In this document: positions 1 to 12,515 of the stretch, one piece after another | How the letters are laid out: every line of letters begins with the position of its first letter | How positions within the stretch are numbered: the stretch's first letter is position 1 | DNA from: Timema cristinae | Taxonomy: Eukaryota > Arthropoda > Insecta > Phasmatodea > Timematidae | NCBI GenBank assembly: GCA_039000515.1 | Contig: JBCFYV010000012.1 | Location: 3,068,005 to 3,132,004, forward strand | Direction of reading: 5' to 3' | DNA length: 64,000 nt | Made by a program: the position numbers and the translations under genes | The notes under the pieces: generated by a model | Databases searched by the model: none | Told to the model about the DNA's origin: nothing | What the model saw: only the letters and a program-made list of their open reading frames with translations

Positions 1-1300
1 CGAAATGACGCTGAGAGCCTGAGCTAGTGATTGTTACAGACTGAAATTGTCTCTGTCTAGATTGTCATTTTGTTGTATTATTACTATGTTCTGTTTGATA
101 TTACTATACGCACAAGCTGCTTATACATGACCTACCCCTTGCTTCTTGGACGCCCGTCACCAGTGTTAAAACTAACCAATAGGGGAACTCCTGGCAACCT
201 GATGTTGTGAAGGGTAGCTTACTATTGGGTAAGGGCAGCCAGCTCATCACCTGATTTTCAAATAGAGCGAAGGGAGTTTTTTAAACAAAAAAAGTTGTAA
301 AACGTATTATATTGAAATCCCTTCTGAAAACGCCTGATCATCCATGGATGAAGTATTAAAAGAAAGCTTTACATACAGTTCTTTAAAGAAAAATACATTT
401 CATACATGACTTTTTAAATGAGAAGGGTCAAAAACAGTATCTACAACTTAATCTCCCCGACTCTATTTTTCGCAGTCAAACGGGATATTTAGGTGATATC
501 TATACTAATTCGATTTCTAGCATAAGCTATGTACAGGCAAAATATATTCTTAGTTTGTTAATCACAATTACGTATCTCAATAAAAGCTTAATTTAAATAA
601 TTAATGTAATATTCATTTCATATTAATGTTCATTTCATGTGTAATAATAATAATAAAATCATCAGAAAACGTTCGTTAGATTCCTATAGTATGATTTTGG
701 TAGGAAGAACATTAGAAGTCAGTTACTAAATTTACTAAAATAATTTTTAATATATTCATAGAGTACATCAAGTCACGTTATCTGCAGCTATCACTTTTGA
801 TAGATATTATCAATGCCTATAAATTACACAACTAATATAGAGAAATATTGGCAATGTTGGCCGCAAATAAATATGTTTTAATTTTCTCTAATGTTCTCCA
901 AACCAAACTCAGGGTATAGCTTATATGACACCTGAATACAAGACAATATAATCTAGAACCCACTAACAGGTGAATCAAGCGTGCCGAGAACCATCAAGGT
1001 GTATATTATATAGAGCTGGTAGGATCCAAACACCAGACGTATGCTGCATGCAATTACAATCACAGACACGTTACGGAATGCCAAATAAATTTTTTATAAA
1101 GTTTTAATAAATAAACCTTAGAAGTACTTTGATGCTAAAATTGACTCCAGCGTTTATATGACAAAGGTTTGCTTTTAGGTACCACATACTTTTTTCAGGG
1201 CTATTGGTTGACGGTACCCAATGAGTATAGGCCACTCAGGTTATGTTTTAGTTAACACGTAACAAAAGTTTAATTAACGGCATAATCTTAGGTTTAAATA
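1..1300. other. AT-rich non-coding sequence
   Basis: No convincing ORF or RNA gene is visible. Positions about 785-905 (around CACTTTTGATAGATATTATC) resemble 20399-20530 (CACTTTTAATAGATATTATC, and a later shared GTTCTCCAAA), so a low-copy dispersed repeat of unknown class is present. The rest is A/T-rich sequence without recognisable structure. Confidence 0.5.
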
Positions 1301-1304
1301 TGGA

Positions 1305-1425
1305 CAAGTTGCTTTAGAGGGAATACACCAACATTGGCATGGACATGAAGGATGGATAAAACCACCTGCAGTGTACCCAGCCGGGATTCTTAACCTGACC
1401 TCCCTCGTCAGTGGAGTTCAAGTGC
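1305..1425 (-). repeat. degenerate tRNA-derived SINE fragment
   Basis: Read on the minus strand, the segment keeps the order seen in better SINE copies of this window: a B-box-like stretch near 1380-1410, then the pyrimidine-rich core that on the plus strand reads TTTAGAGGGAATACACC, comparable to TTAGAGGAAGTGAACCC elsewhere. It is diverged and its edges are approximate. Confidence 0.4.
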
Positions 1426-1579
1426 AATGTGAGTCTATCTTAGCCACCACAACAGATGTGCTCTCAAAGCTCCTTGGAAGGAGTACAGACAGACTCAGGA
1501 AGAGCACGATAACAGACGTGAGGCCATAATGTGTTAAAAGAACAAACTTTTATTATATGCGTTATTCTTGCACAAACCG

Positions 1580-1746
1580 AATGCCAGGCCGCCACCGTGG
1601 TTCGGATTCCACGTTAAACTGTAGGTCCCTCATTTCATCTCACAATCACCCTACAATTCACTACACATTAGCGTAAGTGCGTATAACCCGAATGGGTAGT
1701 AAGACGCGGTGCTAATAATAATAATAATAATAATAAAAATAATAGC
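1580..1746 (+). repeat. SINE 3' part with (AAT)n tail
   Basis: The segment matches the 3' half of the full-length SINE at 55226-55483: both contain GTGGTTCGGATTCCACGTTA or a near-identical form, then TTTCATCTCACAATCACC, then GCGTAAGTG. It ends with the tail motif AACCCGAATGGGTAGTAAG followed by (AAT)n at about 1713-1742. The same tail terminates a second SINE family in this window. The head with its pol III boxes is missing, so this copy is 5'-truncated. Confidence 0.7.
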
Positions 1747-2699
1747 ACAAACCCGCGTCGGGGCACTAAGGCAATAAGGCACTAAACCCATCTGATTTGG
1801 TTTGAGGGTGACGGGAAAGAAGGGTTTTGGAATTCCGGACAAATATAGGCTTCTGAAGGGTTTTTATTCCTAAATGATTTGCTAATCTCCCTCCATGCAA
1901 TTGATGGTACATTTTCTCTAAAGTCTAACTTTCTAACCCCCTATCCCAAAGTGTAAATACACGAGTAGCCTGGGTTAGTAAAATGGGTAGCAATGTTTTG
2001 AATTTCTACTCCTTTAGATTTTTATTCAATTTTGAAGACGCGTTGGCCTATATACAAAAGCGTAACAAACAAAAATCTTAAATTCAATAAATAAAAAATG
2101 ACAGCCCAGAGTAGGGAGGAAGTTCATGTAATAAGACACTAAGGGGAAGTTCCCCTCCCCTCAAACCCTTTCACCCCTCCCGCGCCTCGTATGTGGGGAC
2201 ACGCGGGCGCGCTCTGTCTCTCTCTCTCTCTGTCTCTCTCCCTCCCTCCCTGCTGGAAGACCATCATGTACTGGGACATTGAGGGGGTGGGGAAGTGTGC
2301 CCCCTCACCCCTTCCTTGAAGTATGTTGGAGTTCTCACTCCCTCTCTCTCCCACTCCTCATCTAGATATAGGTAGGAATACTGGGGCAGCGAGGGATAAA
2401 TGTGGTGAGGGGATGTAGGTATCTCTTATACACGGTTCATGTTCTAGGACAGCTAGGAGAAATGTGGTGGGGAGGGGGAGTATCATGACGAGGGGGTGCG
2501 CTGATGTCAGGGTGAGGGGGATGGGTTGCAGCCCTGCTCGAGGACGGTCGAGTCTAAATGAACTTTTTTTTGGCTCTGAATGAACCCTACACACATCTTC
2601 CCCGGTCCCCCTCCTCCAAAGCCGTGCCGGGAGCTAAGATGTCGGATGTGTTTGTGAAGAACAAGGTTCGAATCTCGGTCAGAATGAACGAGCTGTAGT

Positions 2700-3880
2700 T
2701 TCCCACCCCCCTCAAAGCAAATGAGGATACTCAGTACTCTGAATGATTTTACACACACGCTCCCATCATGCGCAAATGATGGTACATTCGGATAAAAACT
2801 TTTTTCGAACATATTGTTGATTGACGAGGATGGGTGATCGAGGTTCAAATCTCGGTCAAGTGAACTGAGGTTTGGTTTTTACACTCTCCCTCCAACAAAT
2901 GCGGGTTCACTTCCTCTAAGCTAATACAGGTGCACTTACTATATCTTATTCATCCCCATTTCATTAGCGTTGTGAAAAATATATTGAATAAAGCGAGATG
3001 TCTTTTCAAATTAGATAATGTAGTTCAATTCCATACTGTACATTATATATTCTAAATTCATTCATTAAATTGAATAAAGCGAGAGGTCTTTTCGGGAAAT
3101 TAAAACCTAATTTTTTTTAAATTAGATAATGTAGTTCACCTCCATACTGTACATTCCACTTCATGTTACATTATATATTCAAAATTCGTATAGGAATTAA
3201 AACAGAGAGATCGGGGTTCAAATCTTATTCAGTTGAACAGGAGGGTTGGTTTTCCCAATTAGTACTCTGAATGATTTTACACTCTCTCATCATATGCAAA
3301 TGATGGTACATTCGGATAAAAACTTTTTCGAACATATTGTTGATTGGCGAGGATGGGTGATCGGGGTTCAAATCTCGGTCAGGTGAACTGAGGGTTGGTT
3401 TTTTCCACTCTCCCTACAAGCAAATGCGGGTCCCACTTCCCAATTCCCAATTAGTACTCTGAATGATTTCACACACTCACATCATGTGCAAATGATGGTA
3501 CATTCGGATAAAAACTTTTTTCGAACATATTGTTGATTGACCAGGATGGATGATCGAGGTTCATATCCTGGTCAGGTGAACTGAGGGTTGGTTTTTCCAC
3601 TCTCCCAATCCCCAATTAGTACTCTGAATGATTTTACACTCTCCCATCATGCGCAAATGATGGTACATTCGGATAAAAACTTTTTTCGAACATATTGTTG
3701 ATTGTCCAACAAGGGTGATCGGGGTTCAAATCTCGGTCAGGATAAACGAGGGTTGGTTTTCCACTCTCCCTTCAAGCAAATGCGAGTTCTCAGTACTCTG
3801 AATGATTTTACACATACACTCTCATCATGTGCAAATGATTCTACATTCGAATAAAAAAAAATTTCGTACATATCGGAAGA
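2700..3880 (+). repeat. about 185-bp tandem repeats, left arm (5 copies)
   Basis: Each unit holds a B-box-like GGTTCAAATCTCGGTCAGG, the SINE core CACTCTCCCTCCAAGCAAAT, a spacer CAATTAGTACTCTGAATGAT, and CATTCGGATAAAAACTTTTT followed by GAACATATTGTTGATTG. The CATTCGGATAAAAA motif recurs near 2786, 3312, 3502, 3666 and, mutated, 3845. The array looks like tandem amplification of a SINE-derived segment. Confidence 0.75.
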
Positions 3881-4647
3881 CGACGTGTTTGTGAAGATCG
3901 AGGTTCGAATCTCAGTTGGGTGAACTGAGGGTTGGTTTTCCACTCTCCCTCCACGCACCTTCCCAATTCCTAATCCATAACCCGAACGGGTAGTAGCGAG
4001 CAAGTTTAGATTTGAATACTTTCTTATGACAGGGTGGGGGGTTCCAGGGGAGGCTCTGACGTCGTAGCTTTGACCATGCCGGGACTCCCGAGCTAAGACG
4101 TCGACGTGAAGATTACCAAACCTTCTCCTAGACCATGCCGGGAACCCTCCCATCGCTCCAAAGTCCGGAGGACTCGATTCCCGGGAGTCCGAGCTTCAAT
4201 CCTGACCTGAGGGGTCCGAGCTTGTTACCGCGGCTACGCGAAGCCTCAGGATCCGAGCTTCAAACTCTGGCAAAGACATACATATCTTCCTGATTCAGAT
4301 ATGACCGATGAATCAATTAGAGAAATTCTCATCTCGAGCCCTCCCTCGAAATTTAGGTAATAATCGCGTTCGTTCCTATATTTAAGTTTTCCTCCACTGG
4401 GATGCGAACCTTAACCTCTCTGTCAAACCACATAACTTCACTTTCTATAAAGGAAACAGAAGTCAAAATGAGCGAATAAAGAATGACAAAATGACTGAAT
4501 ACAGAATGACAAAATGACAGAGCCAGTGATAATATCTATAAAAGATGGCAGCCGATCACATGACTTCACGTGAAAATACTCACTTATTACATGACATTAT
4601 GAGCTTGAAAGTTCATTACTGCACTCACAAAAATACGCCACCTACCT

Positions 4648-4790
4648 CTCTATTGAGCTAGTTATATCCAGTCCAACTCATTACACCCTGAGCTAGTTAT
4701 ATCCAGTCCAACGCATTACATCCTGAGTTAGTTATATCCAGCCCACCTAACTACACCCTGAGCTAGTTATATATCCAGTCCAATCTAATG
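4648..4790 (+). repeat. 35-bp minisatellite in left arm
   Basis: About four units of CTGAGCTAGTTATATCCAGT followed by CCAACTCATTACACC. The same unit with an extra 11 bp makes up the large satellite at 23604-28302, and the flanking sequence on both sides is also shared with that locus. Confidence 0.8.
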
Positions 4791-5159
4791 TTATCCTCCC
4801 ATCTGTGCGTCCAGGTCTTCCCAATAGTTCTACCAGTCAGTACCATGATCACTGTCGTCGAATCTTATATATGCACTGTACGTCCGAATGTAGAAATCTT
4901 AACGTGAAATAATTTTTTTGTTTCAAGAGTCGCCTAAAGGCATGCGAGGAATGAGTTTCTATGTCTGCGACGGCTACAGACAAAACCGTTCAAATGTATT
5001 TGTATGTTATTTGACCATTCATTGAGGGAAAATCGCGATTTTAATTCTAATTCGAAATTTTTCGTAAATACCTCAATGATTTAGAGAATGTTTTATACCG
5101 TGTATCATATTTTAAGGTCATTTTACTGATAAAATGTCGTAATTATCCACTTCTGGGGG

Positions 5160-5362
5160 TTGCACGGTCTAAGGTGTCGCTCTCGCAGTAGACTAGACCG
5201 CCGAAGACGGGGAGATCGAGTTTAGAACCTCGGTCGGGTGTACTGAGAGGCTTGGTTTTCTACTCTCATTCCACGCAAATGCAGGCACACTTCCTCTCAG
5301 ATTAAATCTTTCTTAGAAAATCGGCGTAAAAAACCCGAACGGGTAGTAAGACGACAACTGTA
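5160..5362 (+). repeat. SINE copy in left palindrome arm
   Basis: The A-box region reads CACGGTCTAAGGTGTCGC, the B-box region GATCGAGTTTAGAACCTCGG, then the core CTCTCATTCCACGCAAATGC and the tail AACCCGAACGGGTAGTAAG. It is the same family as 31998-32250. Its reverse complement lies at about 6508-6712 in the other arm, so it was present before the palindrome formed or was copied between arms. Confidence 0.75.
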
Positions 5363-5377
5363 AATAAGGTAATAATG

Positions 5378-6491
5378 ATACTGAGCCTAGATAAACTCGC
5401 ATATGAATGGGTAGCATTCAAGTGAAATGATACTCCTTCCGTACAAGGTCCCCGCAACCGGCCAAACGCACGCAGACTCGTTAAACCCCTGGTACGGCAA
5501 CCAGGAGAGCTCACCTCCGGTAGCAACATAATTCTCTGTTCAGCGCTCGGTCAATGCATATACCCGAGTTACAGGAGCTGTGCTCATGATCGTAAGACTA
5601 TATTACTATATGGTTGAAATCCGGCTGAACCTTGTTTGAGAGATAACCTGCATGTGCGGTAGAGAGACGAATGGTGAAACATTTATGGCAAACTAAGGGA
5701 TGATTGTCGAGAGCAGCTACATGATCTCATGGTAAGAGCTCCCTCCCGCCTACAGGTTTAGAGGCTCGATCCTCCTCGACACTTATCTACCTGTAACGTT
5801 TCATCTCAGTCACGTCTCCGGTCTAGAGAACTGAGATTAATTCGTTGCGTCGACTAACGAGCTTCATCACTCTTATAGACTCAAGCTATATTCGCCCATC
5901 AGTACTTCTCAGAGAGGGAAGAAACGAGTTAAGCGGCTTAGATAAGCAGAGTTCAGCTCGGGCTTGTGGGAGAGAGAAATCTGACATGTTCCCTCTTTTA
6001 AGTTCCCCACTACAGATGCTAAACATCGAACATTTGGATTTTCCCACACTTTCCAGAGAGAGGCTCCCGTTCCAGAAATTAACCTTGACCTTACTTGGCA
6101 AGTTTCCCTCGCTCGGGAGAAGAAACGATGTATACAGACGGAGGTTACCCCTGTTCTGAAAATCGTCGAGAAAAAAAAACACCAGAGCACATGACAGAGC
6201 TCCTGGTCCGTGATACATTAGGAGAAGGAGGGAGGGGGAGACATGTATGTTTCCTTCAGGTTCACGGCATCTTAGCTAAGGGGACCCCGGCATGGGCTCA
6301 AAGGAGGTTTGGGGCCCTCCCCCCGGCATGTCACTAAGAATGCCTGCTAGTATAGTAGGTCCTCCTCATCACTAAGAATGGGCGCTAGTATAGCCCACCT
6401 AGTCACTAAGAATGCCCACTATTTTCAACCATGCCGAGAATCGAACCCGAAACCTTTAACACAAAAGAGTGACTGAGCTAAGGTGTCAATA
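5378..6491. other. spacer of palindromic element
   Basis: This is the unpaired 1.1-kb centre of the palindrome. A plus-strand tRNA-like head lies at about 5722-5785 (CTCATGGTAAGAGCTCCC, then GAGGCTCGATCCTCC), and a minus-strand tRNA-like head at about 6425-6485 (B box GGGTTCGATTCTCGG read in reverse). Positions 6330-6420 hold three diverged copies of a roughly 40-bp repeat containing CACTAAGAATG. Short ORFs overlap here on both strands but show no domain or codon signal, so I do not call a gene. Confidence 0.6.
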
Positions 6492-9400
6492 CATTATTAC
6501 CTTATTTACATTTGTCGTCTTACTACCCGTTCGTTTTTTTTATGCCGATGTTCTAAGAAAGATTCAATTTGAGAGGAAGTGTACCTGCATTTGCGTGGAG
6601 TGAGAGTAGAAAACCAAGCCTCTCAGTACACCCGACCGAGGTTCTAAACTCGATATCCCCGTCTTCGGCGGTCTAGTCTACTGCGAGAGCGACACCTTAG
6701 ACCGTGCAACCCCCAGAAGTGGATAATTACGACATTTTATCAGTAAAATGACCTTAAAATATGATACACGGTATAAAACATTCTCTAAATCATTGAGATA
6801 TTTACGAAAATTTCGAATTAGAATTAAAATCGCGATTTTCCCTCAATGAATGGTCAAATAACATACAAATACATTTGAACGGTTTTGTCTGTAGCCGTCG
6901 CAGACATAGAAACTCATTCCTCGCATGCCTTTAGGCGACTCTTGAAACAAAAAAATTATTTCACGTTAAGATTTCTACATTCGGACGTACAGTGCATATA
7001 TAAGATTCGACGACAGTGATCATGGTACTGACTGGTAGAACTATTGGGAAGACCTGGACGCACAGATGGGAGGATAACATTAGATTGGACTGGATATATA
7101 ACTAGCTCAGGGTGTAGTTAGGTGGGCTGGATATAACTAACTCAGGATGTAATGCGTTGGACTGGATATAACTAGCTCAGGGTGTAATGAGTTGGACTGG
7201 ATATAACTAGCTCAATAGAGAGGTAGGTGGCGTATTTTTGTGAGTGCAGTAATGAACTTTCAAGCTCATAATGTCATGTAATAAGTGAGTATTTTCACGT
7301 GAAGTCATGTGATCGGCTGCCATCTTTTATAGATATTATCACTGGCTCTGTCATTTTGTCATTCTGTATTCAGTCATTTTGTCATTCTTTATTCGCTCAT
7401 TTTGACTTCTGTTTTCTTTATAAAAAGTGAAGTTATGTGGTTTGACAGAGAGGTTAAGGTTCGCATCCCGGTGGAGGAAATCTTAAATATAGGAACGAAC
7501 GCGATTATTACCTAAATTTCGAGAGAGGGCTCGAGATGAGAATTTCTCTAATTAATTCATTGGTCATGTCTGAATCCGGAAGATATGTATGTCTTTGCCA
7601 GGGATTGAAGCTCGGATCCTGAGGCTTCGCGTAGCCGAGGTAACAAGCTCGGACCCCTCAGGTCAGGATTGAAGCTCGGACTCCCGGGAATCGAGTCCTC
7701 CGGACTTTGGAGCGATGGGAGGGTTCCCGGCATGGTCTAGGAGAAGGTTTGATAATCTTCACGTCGACGTCTTAGCTCGGGAGTCCCGGCATGGTCAAAG
7801 CTACGACGTCAGAGCCTCCCCTGGAACCCCCCACCCTGTCATAAGAAAGTATTCAAATCTAAACTTGCTCGCTACTACCTGTTCGGGTTATGGATTAGGA
7901 ATTGGGAAGGTGCGTGGAGGGATAGTGGAAAACCAACCCTCAGTTCACCCAACCGAGATTCGAACCTCGATCTTCACAAACACGTCGTCTTCCGATATGT
8001 ACGAAAAAAGTTTTTATCCGAATGTAGCATCATTTGCACATGATGAGAGTGTATGTGTAAAATCATTCAGAGTACTGAGAACTCGCATTTGCTTGAAGGG
8101 AGAGTGGAAAACCCACCCTCGTTTATCCTGACCGAGATTTGAACCCCGATCACCCATCCTGGTCAATCAACAATATGTTCGAAAAAAAGTTTTTATCCGA
8201 ATGTACCATCATTTGCGCATGATGTGAGAGTGTGAAATCATTCAGAGTACTAATTGAGAATTGGGAAGGGGGACCCGACTTTTACTTGGAGGGCGATTGG
8301 AAAAACCAGCCCTCAGTTCACCTGACCGAGATTTGAACCCCGATCACCCGTCCTTAAATCAACAATATGTTCGATAAAAGTTTTTATCCGAATGTACTAT
8401 CATTTGCGCATGATGGGATGGTGTAAAATCATTCAGAGTACTTATTGGGAATTGGGAGAGTGGAAAAACCAACCCTTTTTTATCCTAACCGATCACCCAT
8501 CCTCGCCAATCAACAAAATGTTCGAAAAAAGTTTTTATCCGAATGTTCCATCATTTGCGCATGATTGGAGTGCGTGTAAAATCATTCAGAGTACAAATTG
8601 GGAATTGGGAAGGGGGACCCGCATTTGCTTAGAGGGCGAGTGGAAAAACCAGCCCTCAGTTCACCTGACCGAGATTTGAACCCCGATCATCCGTCCTTCA
8701 ATCAACAATATGTTCGATAAAAGTTTTTATCCGAATGTAGTATCATTTGCGCATGATGGGATGGTGTAAAATCATTCAGGTACTTATTGGGAATTGGGAA
8801 GGGTGACCTTCATTTGCTTGGAGGGAGAGTGGAAAAACCAGCCCTCAGTTCACCTGACCGAGATTTGAACCTCGATCACCCATCCTTGTCAATCAACAAA
8901 ATGTTCGAAAAAAGTTTTTATCCGAATGTACCATCATTTGCATATGATGAGAGAGTGTAAAATCATTCAGAGTACTAATTGGGAATTGGGAAGGGGAACC
9001 CTCATTTGTTTGGAGGGAGAGTGGAAAAAACCAACCCTCAGTTCACCTGACCGGGATTTGAACCTCGATCACCCATCCTTGTCAATCAACAATATGTTCG
9101 AAAAAAGTTTTTATCCGAATGTACCATCATTTGCGCATGATTGGAGTGCGTGTAAAATCATTCAGAGTACAAATTGGGAATTGGGAAGGGGGACCCGCAT
9201 TTGCTTAGAGGGCGAGTGGAAAAACCAGCCCTCAGTTCACCTGACAGAGATTTGAACCCCGATCACCCGTCCTTCAATCAACAATATGTTCGATAAAAGT
9301 TTTTATCCGAATGTACCATCATTTGCATATGATGAGAGAGTGTAAAATCATTCAGAGTACTAATTGGGAAAACCAACCCTCCTGTTCACCTGACCAAAAT

Positions 9401-10516
9401 TCGAACCCCGATCTCTCTGTTTTAATTCCTATACGAATTTTGAATATATAATGTAACATGAAGTGGAATGTACAGTATGGAGGTGAACTACATTATCTAA
9501 TTTGAAAAAAAAAAAATTAGGTTTTAATTTCCCGAAAAGACCTCTCGCTTTATTCAATTTAATGAATGAATTTAGAATATATAATGTACAGTATGGAATT
9601 GAACTACATTATCTAATTTGAAAAGACATCTCGCTTTATTCAATATATTTTCACAACGCTAATGAAATGGGGATGAATAAGATTTAGTAAGTGCACCTGT
9701 ATTAGCTTAGAGGAAGTGAACCCGCATTTGTTGAAGGGAGAGTGGAAAAACCAACCCTCAGTTCACTTGACCGAGATTTGAACCTCGATCACCCATCCTC
9801 GTCAATCAACAATATGTTCGAAAAAGTTTTTATCCGAATGTACCATCATTTGTGCATGATGGGAGCGTGTGTGTAAAATTATTCAGAGTACTGAGTATCC
9901 TCATTTGCTTTGAGGGTGGGTGGGAAACTACAGCTCGTTCATCCTGACTGAGATTCGAACCTTGTTCTTCACAAACACATCCGACATCTTAGCTCCCGGC
10001 ACGGCTTCGGAGGAGGGGGACCGGGGAAGATGTGTGTAGGGTTCATTCGGAGCAAAAAAAAAGTACATTTAGACTCGACCGTCCTCGAGCAGGGCTGCAA
10101 CCCATCCCCCTCACCCTGACATCAGCGCACCCCCTCGTCATGATACTCCCCCTCCCCACCACATTTCTCCTAGCTGTCCTAGAACATGAACCGTGTATAA
10201 GAGATACCTACATCCCCTCACCACTTTTCTCCCTCGCTGCCCCAGTATTCCTACCTATATCTAGATGAGGAGTGGGAGAGAGAGGGAGAGAGAACTCCAA
10301 CATACTTCAAGGAAGGGGTGAGGGGGCACACTTCCCCACCCCCTCAATGTCCCAGTACATGATGGTCTTCCAGCAGGGAGGGAGGGAGGGAGACAGAGAG
10401 AGAGAGAGACAGAGCGCGCCCGCGTGTCCCCACATACGAGGCGCGGGAGGGGTGGGAAAGGGTTGAGGGGAGGGAACTCCTCCTTAGTGTTTTAGTACAT
10501 GAACTTCCTCCCTACT
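6492..10516 (-). repeat. right arm of 8.4-kb palindrome
   Basis: This is the reverse complement of the left arm in the same order, but 757 bp longer. Nearly all the excess is extra copies of the roughly 190-bp unit at 7990-9400. Single-base differences between arms are frequent (for example 3846 against 8020, and TAATAAGACAC against TACTAAAACAC near the tips), so the arms have diverged since they formed. Confidence 0.85.
7990..9400 (-). repeat. about 190-bp tandem repeats, right arm (8 of 9 copies)
   Basis: GTTTTTATCCGAATGTA recurs near 8010, 8190, 8380, 8530, 8722, 8912, 9106 and 9300, with one more copy near 9826 beyond a SINE-like interruption. The left arm has only five copies. Adjacent units differ mainly by small deletions, consistent with unequal exchange or slippage within the array. 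Confidence 0.75.
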
Positions 10517-11655
10517 GCCCAGACACAGAAGTTTGGTTTTGCGCGCTATTCTCTACCACTAAGCCCTATTTGTTAATTTAATTTAATCTAGCACAAGGAT
10601 TGATTCTGTGGACAGCCATTACGCATCAGTTTATGATACCTGCATATTATTATGAATGATAAATCTTAAAACTAATTAATTTAAACAAATAGATATGAAA
10701 GCTTCAATGATCGAGAAGGCACGGTTGCATAGAAGCAAGACTGAAATAATCACCAAACCATGGAAAAAATTAAAACCAAAACCCGTTGTAAAGGAATTTC
10801 TTAGGTTTGTTCCTGCGTTGAGGTAACATTTAATCAAGACACCAGTGACAATGTTATAACGTTCCCGGAAAGCTGGTGGGAACTTTATTGATGACTATAG
10901 CGGTATATCCACATAAGTTTATACTGGTATGTCAAGATAATAGACTAAAAATAATATAATTATTACTACTAGACAGCGCATCAAAACCACAGTCAACAGA
11001 GCCAAATGTACTGAAACCCGCAACACACTGTCACAAAATAACGACTTCAAGTCCACAGTCCGCGTCCGGCCCAGGGGGATGGCTACGCGTGGATAGTTTA
11101 GGACCGTGCTATTCAACCTGGGGTACGCGAACATATCTTAGGGGTAGGCTAAGTTAAATGTAAATATATATTATTTAATGATAAACAATGAAAAATCAGG
11201 GCCAGATTTAGGGTTAGGTGCGAGAGATCTGGACATAAGGAGCACCATTTCTCGCTCTCACTCAAATGCAATTTATAGAATATATAGCCTATAACTTGCA
11301 TAATGCATCAACTACTTTGTGGGTACGAAGTTGAAGATACATTCAATCTGGAAGTACGCAAACAAAAAAGGTTGACTAGGCTACCACCGGTCTTGGAGTA
11401 ATGAGTCTACGAACACAGTGTCTGACACGCACCTAGTCTGATGTGAACCGCGCGACGTCTGCGCAGAAGTTCATCTACAAGTGCAGGGCCACCCAATAAG
11501 AGACGGAGAACATCGGCTAGTGCCACGACCTGCAGGGAAAAAACTATAAAAATTAACAAACATTATAAAATGTATTATTTTAATTGTGTACGTTTTAATG
11601 TGGCTAGAAGAAAAATTAAACAAGCTAATCTAATGTGTTTTTTTTTGTGCTTTAT
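10517..11655. other. non-coding sequence without recognised features
   Basis: After the TSD copy at 10517-10522 the sequence is A/T-rich with short ORFs only. A minus-strand ORF at 10919-11134 has no recognisable domain. I see no repeat family with certainty. Confidence 0.4.
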
Positions 11656-11667
11656 GTCTTCTGGGCT

Positions 11668-11672
11668 AGCTG

Positions 11673-11717
<45 letters not shown>

Positions 11718-11722
11718 ATATA
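11668..11722. repeat. (CA)n/(TA)n microsatellite
   Basis: A CA dinucleotide run interrupted by AACA passes directly into ATATATATA. Confidence 0.95.
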
Positions 11723-11761
11723 TTAATAGATTAAAATAAATAAAGGTATAATTTAAATGAA

Positions 11762-11935
11762 ATTTACCATCATTTGCTTGGAGCAAGAGTGGGTTACCAT
11801 TTAGGTAAAATTACTCCTTTAGTACACCCTATTGGATTTTCAAACCCAACACCCCCGTCATCGGTAAACTAAGTATGACGAGACTGGCACTTTTGTCTGC
11901 GTGCCCAGCAATGCTGGTAGCCGTAAGGTTATGTA
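11762..11935 (-). repeat. degenerate SINE, minus strand
   Basis: Read in reverse the order is a pol III head (GCATTGCTGGGCACGCAGAC region), a B-box-like stretch near 11855, and the core with CATTTGCTTGGAGCAAGAGT at 11770-11790, equivalent to ACTCTCCCTCCACGCAAATG in better copies. It is strongly diverged. Confidence 0.5.
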
Positions 11936-12515
11936 TTATTTGGGTCACATCCTGATTATTTATTGGCTGCTTTGTATTATTCTATGACATAAGTTAACAA
12001 AACTATTTGGCCGGTGGTATGACACAATAGTTTGTAAAAATCATTACTTACTTTTCAGGAAGAAAAAAATTAGAGTTTAAAAACTTAAATTTATTGTTTG
12101 TACTGTGTAGGCCCTAATCATTAAATTGTTCAAATTATTATAATTTACACAAAATTATACAATGCACTTTGCAAAGGATACACTGGTACAGGTAACTTAA
12201 ATCTATTTTCTCAAGTTAAATAATCAAAAACTCAAAGCTCAGTTAAAAAACAAATTGAACCATCATATCAAAAGTTGAGTCAGGATAAATAATGTATTAC
12301 AGTACTGCATTTAAAATTATAGCATCATCAAGAGTAGAAAAAATGATTTCTCAAAAGTGTAAATAACCACATAGTAAAATTTACAAAAATTACGTTCATA
12401 TCATTACCGTTCATAAATAAATAATGGTCAAGTTATTATTAATCAAAATTTTTAAAAACCAATCCATATAAAAGGGTTCTGTATTCATTTCTAGTGATAA
12501 AGTCTTTCATCGCAG

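Larger units (their letters stand above)
2110..5377 (+). repeat. left arm of 8.4-kb palindrome
   Basis: The 3.27-kb arm contains, from outside in: a CT-rich low-complexity stretch (2215-2250), five copies of a roughly 185-bp tandem unit (about 2700-3880), a GC-richer segment (4000-4270), four copies of a 35-bp minisatellite (about 4648-4790), and a SINE copy (5160-5360). ORFs in this arm recur as near-identical but broken frames in the other arm and show no protein family. Confidence 0.85.
2110..10516. mobile_element. 8.4-kb palindromic foldback element, possibly Polinton-derived
   Basis: The sequence from 2110 to 5377 returns as its reverse complement from 10516 down to 6492, around a 1.1-kb spacer. 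The outermost bases are AGTAGGGAGGAAGTTCATGT on both ends, flanked by a perfect 6-bp direct repeat GCCCAG at 2104-2109 and 10517-10522. This marks a transposed unit rather than an assembly fold. No transposase, integrase or polymerase reading frame is visible inside. Long inverted repeats containing subrepeats are typical of foldback elements. A 6-bp TSD and an AG start are typical of Polinton/Maverick ends. The class is an inference; the palindrome, ends and TSD are seen directly. Confidence 0.85.

Noticed and set aside
2139..10466. Paired ORFs in the palindrome (for example 3737-4153 and 7715-8131)
   Set aside because: They are mirror copies of the same repeat DNA, differ by in-frame changes, start in SINE-like sequence and show no protein family.
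2110..10516. Palindrome as an assembly artefact
   Set aside because: Arms differ by many substitutions and by repeat copy number, and the unit is bounded by a perfect 6-bp TSD.
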